From: Erythrobacteraceae bacterium
GTDB taxonomy: Bacteria > Pseudomonadota > Alphaproteobacteria > Sphingomonadales > Sphingomonadaceae
Length of the DNA: 64,000 bases
Assembly (NCBI GenBank): GCA_027489065.1
Contig: JAIYAM010000035.1
Location: 1-64,000 of the forward strand
Direction of reading: 5' to 3'
Shown: positions 61,640 through 64,000 of the stretch, piece by piece
Position numbering within the stretch: the stretch's first letter is position 1
How the letters are laid out: every line of letters begins with the position of its first letter
Program-made: the position numbers and the translations under genes
The notes under the pieces: generated by a model
Seen by the model: only the letters and a program-made list of their open reading frames with translations
Told to the model about the DNA's origin: nothing
Databases searched by the model: none

Positions 61640-62569
61640 CTACTGCACCTCTTCCGCGAGCAGCGGCGGGTGCAGACGCAGCCGGGTCACGTGCGTTTCG
61701 TCGCCCGCCGTCACTTCAATCTTCCAGCCGCTCGGATGTTCCAGCACCCTCCCGACCGACGGCACAGCCTCGGCCAGCACGAAGGCAAGGCCCCCCAGCG
61801 TATCGACCGCCTCTTCGACTTCGGCAAGGCGCGGGTCGATCAGCTTGGCAATATCGTCGAGCTCGGCACGCGCGTCGCAGTCCCACATCCCCTCGCCGAT
61901 CGAGGTGATCAGCTCCTGCGGTGTCTCGTCATGCTCGTCCTCGATATCGCCGACGATCTCCTCGACGAGGTCCTCGATGGTGATCAGGCCGTCGGTGCCC
62001 GAGAATTCGTCGAGAACGATGGCGAGGTGGACGCGCTGCGTGCGCATGTCGGCTAGCACATCCAGCGCCCCGCGCGCCTGCGGCACGTAGAGCGGCTGGC
62101 GCATCAGCGTCGTCCAGTCGGCGGGCGGCGGCGTGCCGTTCGCCAGGAAGGGGAAGATATCCTTGATGTGGATCATCCCGATCACGTGATCGAGCGTCTC
62201 GCGGTAGACGGGCATGCGCGAATGGCCATGCTCGGAGAAGGCCGCAACCATCTCTGCCCAGCTGATCGAGGCGTCGACCGCGATGATCTCGCCGCGCGGA
62301 ACGGCAACGTCGTCGGCGTCGTGTTCGGAAAAGTGGAGGAGGTTGCGCAGCATCTGCCGCTCGACCCGTGAGAGGTCCCCGCCGGGATGGCCACCGGTGT
62401 CCGAGCCGGTCGAGCCGTTCTCGTCCTCGTGCTCGTCGATGGCTTCCTCGAGCTGCTCGCGCAGGGACCGCGCGCCTTCGAGCCCGAGGATCTTGCGCAA
62501 GGCAGGCCAAAGCCCGCTACTACTGTCCGCGTCTCCCGATTGAGACGCAGGCGAATGGGAATCGGCCAT
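61640..62569 (-). CDS. CorC-like CBS-domain protein (hemolysin family)
   Basis: A 309-residue cytoplasmic protein. Two CBS domains (about 75-135 and 145-200, with SWAEMVAAFSEHGHSRMPVY and GALDVLADMRTQRVHLAIVLDEFSGTDGLITIEDLVEEIVGDI) are followed by a C-terminal CorC/HlyC domain (about 225-305). No membrane segment, so it is the short CorC type linked to magnesium efflux. The ATG giving MADSHSPASQ is ten codons inside the ORF-track frame. It follows ybeY by 26 bp. Confidence 0.9.
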   Translation of the reverse strand: MADSHSPASQSGDADSSSGLWPALRKILGLEGARSLREQLEEAIDEHEDENGSTGSDTGGHPGGDLSRVERQMLRNLLHFSEHDADDVAVPRGEIIAVDASISWAEMVAAFSEHGHSRMPVYRETLDHVIGMIHIKDIFPFLANGTPPPADWTTLMRQPLYVPQARGALDVLADMRTQRVHLAIVLDEFSGTDGLITIEDLVEEIVGDIEDEHDETPQELITSIGEGMWDCDARAELDDIAKLIDPRLAEVEEAVDTLGGLAFVLAEAVPSVGRVLEHPSGWKIEVTAGDETHVTRLRLHPPLLAEEVQ

Positions 62570-62595
62570 GGCCTTCGAAACAGCTCCTCGTGGTT

Positions 62596-63075
62596 TCAAT
62601 CGCCATATGGGTCAGCGATGCCCAGTTTGGCAAGTATCCGGGTCTCCAGCCGCTCCATCGCCTCGGCCTGCTGGTCGCTCTCCACGTGATCGTGGCCGGC
62701 AAGGTGGAGCAATCCGTGGACGATGAGGTGCGTCGCATGGGACTCGAGACTGATACCCTTCTCCCCGGCCTCACGCGCGCAGGTTCCAAGCGCGAGCGCG
62801 ATGTCGCCGAGCATGACGGGCGGCCCGTCCGGGGCGAGGTCTTCGAGCTCCTCGCGCTCCAGCATCGGGAAGGAGAGCACATTGGTCGGCTTGTCACGCT
62901 CCCGCCATTCGCGGTTGAGGACATGGACCTCCCCGTCAGAAGTGAACAGCAGGCTGGCGATCAGGCGCGGATTGGCAAGCAGCGGCTCCCCCTCCCCGGC
63001 AGCCGCCGCAGCGCGCCCGGCCAGCGCCTCCCAGTCGCCCGCAGGCCAATCTTCGATATCGATGTCGAGTTGCAT
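62596..63075 (-). CDS. ybeY: Endoribonuclease YbeY (16S rRNA maturation)
   Basis: A 159-residue zinc metallo-RNase. The metal site HGLLHLAGHDH (H-G-x-L-H-L-x-G-H-D-H) is intact near residue 120, and TNVLSFPM and MLGDIALAL are the usual preceding blocks. The ORF-track start is 21 codons too early. In many bacteria phoH (ybeZ) precedes it; here the upstream gene is divergent and unrelated, so phoH must be elsewhere. Confidence 0.94.
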   Translation of the reverse strand: MQLDIDIEDWPAGDWEALAGRAAAAAGEGEPLLANPRLIASLLFTSDGEVHVLNREWRERDKPTNVLSFPMLEREELEDLAPDGPPVMLGDIALALGTCAREAGEKGISLESHATHLIVHGLLHLAGHDHVESDQQAEAMERLETRILAKLGIADPYGD

Positions 63076-63217
63076 GGGATCGGCCCTTAGCGCGGAATGG
63101 ATCGCGGAGAAACGCCGGGGCGCAATCATCCGTGGCAAGGCCGGCCCGCCCCGATTGCCGCGATCATGATCAGCCGATTAACCCCATGTAGAAACCTTCC
63201 GTGCAAGGCAGATGGGC

Positions 63218-64000
63218 ATGAGCGAACTCAAGGTCTCCAACGATACGTCCGCGTTCGAGGTGCATGCAGTCCTCGACGAAAGGGGAAAGCTCACGCCGGA
63301 AAGCGTGGGCCGCGCCCTGAGCATGATGGATGCTCACGGTCTGGTGGTCCTGACGAACCTGCTTTCGGACGAGGAGGCGGATCTTGGCCTTTCGCTGATG
63401 CGTCAAACCATCGAGGATCCGGACCGCGAGCGCTCGTCCTTCGCGAGCGAAACGGACAACCGCTATCTTCGCCGCGACTTCTGCTCCCTTCCCGCAAACC
63501 CGGCCGTAACGGGCTTTGCCGCCCAATTGTGCCAGCGTCTCGAGAGGGTCCTCTCGGAATATTGCGGCCGATCACGTCCGCTTCTCGAAGTCGCCACCTT
63601 CACCAGTTATCTCGGATCGTCGCACCAATATGTTCACCGCGATCCCAGCGGCGTGATCAGCCTTTTCGCTGCTGTCGAGGATGTGTCGGACCAGCAGGGC
63701 GGGACGGTGTTCGTTCCCGGGACGCACATGTACGGCGGTGCCGGAAACAACCTCGGAGGCCAAGCCAACGAATTGATGGAGCTGTTCCGGACACAGTGCA
63801 ACTGCCGCATATTTCTCCATAATCTAAAGAAGCTCTGGCGGATGCAAGGGGACGGACAGGCGCCGCTGGCACCCGGTGAGTTCCTCGACCGGGTGTTCTC
63901 GACCAAGTGGGATCAGCACCAGCCGAATCTGCTGCGCTTCGTGTCGGGCAAGAATTCCCAGTTCAGCCTTCGCACGCTCGGGCCCAGGACCTTGTGGAAG
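63218..64000 (+). CDS. Phytanoyl-CoA-dioxygenase-like (PhyH) protein, truncated by window end
   Basis: An open frame of 261 codons runs off the window, so it is missing from the ORF track. It begins MSELKVSNDTS (a second ATG lies six bases earlier, but AAGG is better spaced for this one). The Fe(II)/2-oxoglutarate pattern is HRD in SSHQYVHRDPSGVISLFAAV, followed by GGTVFVPGTH, typical of PhyH-family hydroxylases. The distal His and Arg should lie later. The substrate is unknown. It is divergent from ybeY. Confidence 0.7.
   Translation, partial: MSELKVSNDTSAFEVHAVLDERGKLTPESVGRALSMMDAHGLVVLTNLLSDEEADLGLSLMRQTIEDPDRERSSFASETDNRYLRRDFCSLPANPAVTGFAAQLCQRLERVLSEYCGRSRPLLEVATFTSYLGSSHQYVHRDPSGVISLFAAVEDVSDQQGGTVFVPGTHMYGGAGNNLGGQANELMELFRTQCNCRIFLHNLKKLWRMQGDGQAPLAPGEFLDRVFSTKWDQHQPNLLRFVSGKNSQFSLRTLGPRTLWK

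Noticed and set aside
61681-62690. Other CACGTG cores (near 61687, 62185, 62683 and elsewhere) as further parS sites
   Set aside because: They lack the flanking TGTT and AACA arms, so they are ordinary CACGTG occurrences inside coding sequence.

Overview
The window is high-GC, gene-dense chromosomal DNA from an alphaproteobacterium. The gene content (MucR/Ros regulator, TonB-dependent receptors with a halogenase-type flavoprotein, class II DAHP synthase, Fur-PlsC and YbeY-CorC pairs) points to Sphingomonadales, probably Erythrobacteraceae. That taxonomic call is an inference from gene content. Housekeeping genes (trxB, tsaB, rimI, fur, ybeY, DAHP synthase) indicate a main chromosome rather than a plasmid. 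No tRNA, rRNA or CRISPR was seen.

Layout. 0-0.12 kb: right end of an IS66-family insertion sequence. 0.16-1.6 kb: SulP anion transporter. 2.0-7.8 kb: tripartite RND efflux operon, followed by a GNAT-nitrilase fusion (7.9-9.5 kb). 9.7-12.8 kb: NarL-type response regulator and hybrid histidine kinase, divergent from a DUF4402 pilin-like / chaperone / usher-like locus (13.1-17.2 kb). 17.3-18.8 kb: HerA/DUF87-type ATPase. 18.9-24.5 kb: CsaA-like protein, two MAPEG proteins, thioredoxin reductase, tyrosine phosphatase, single-domain receiver and a long acyl-CoA dehydrogenase. 24.9-34 kb: large TonB receptor, second acyl-CoA dehydrogenase, beta-carbonic anhydrase, ArsR-type regulator, a degenerate isocitrate/isopropylmalate-dehydrogenase-like protein and an alkylsulfatase. 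34-44.9 kb: beta-glucan utilisation locus (GH3, MFS, LacI, GH16, TonB receptor, divergent tryptophan-halogenase-like flavoprotein) with LacI-type operators. 44.9-48.3 kb: unexplained nucleotidyltransferase / ATP-grasp / PLP-enzyme cassette. 48.3-51.6 kb: renalase-like oxidoreductase with egtD and egtB (ergothioneine). 51.7-64 kb: DAHP synthase, M16 protease, Nfu, nitroreductase, tsaB-rimI, mucR, fur-plsC, LysR, corC-ybeY and a truncated PhyH-type dioxygenase.

The most striking observation is a duplicated composite element in two convergent intergenic gaps 9,194 bp apart (9587-9680 and 18781-18874). Each copy has a perfect 16-bp palindrome matching the chromosomal ParB site parS, then exactly 23 bp of spacer, then exactly five head-to-tail 11-bp repeats beginning GGGTCT. 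Palindrome, spacer length, unit length, copy number and orientation are all conserved, while spacer sequence and surrounding genes differ. This looks like a centromere-associated element with a second DNA-binding component or a G-rich structure beside parS. I do not know a described counterpart.
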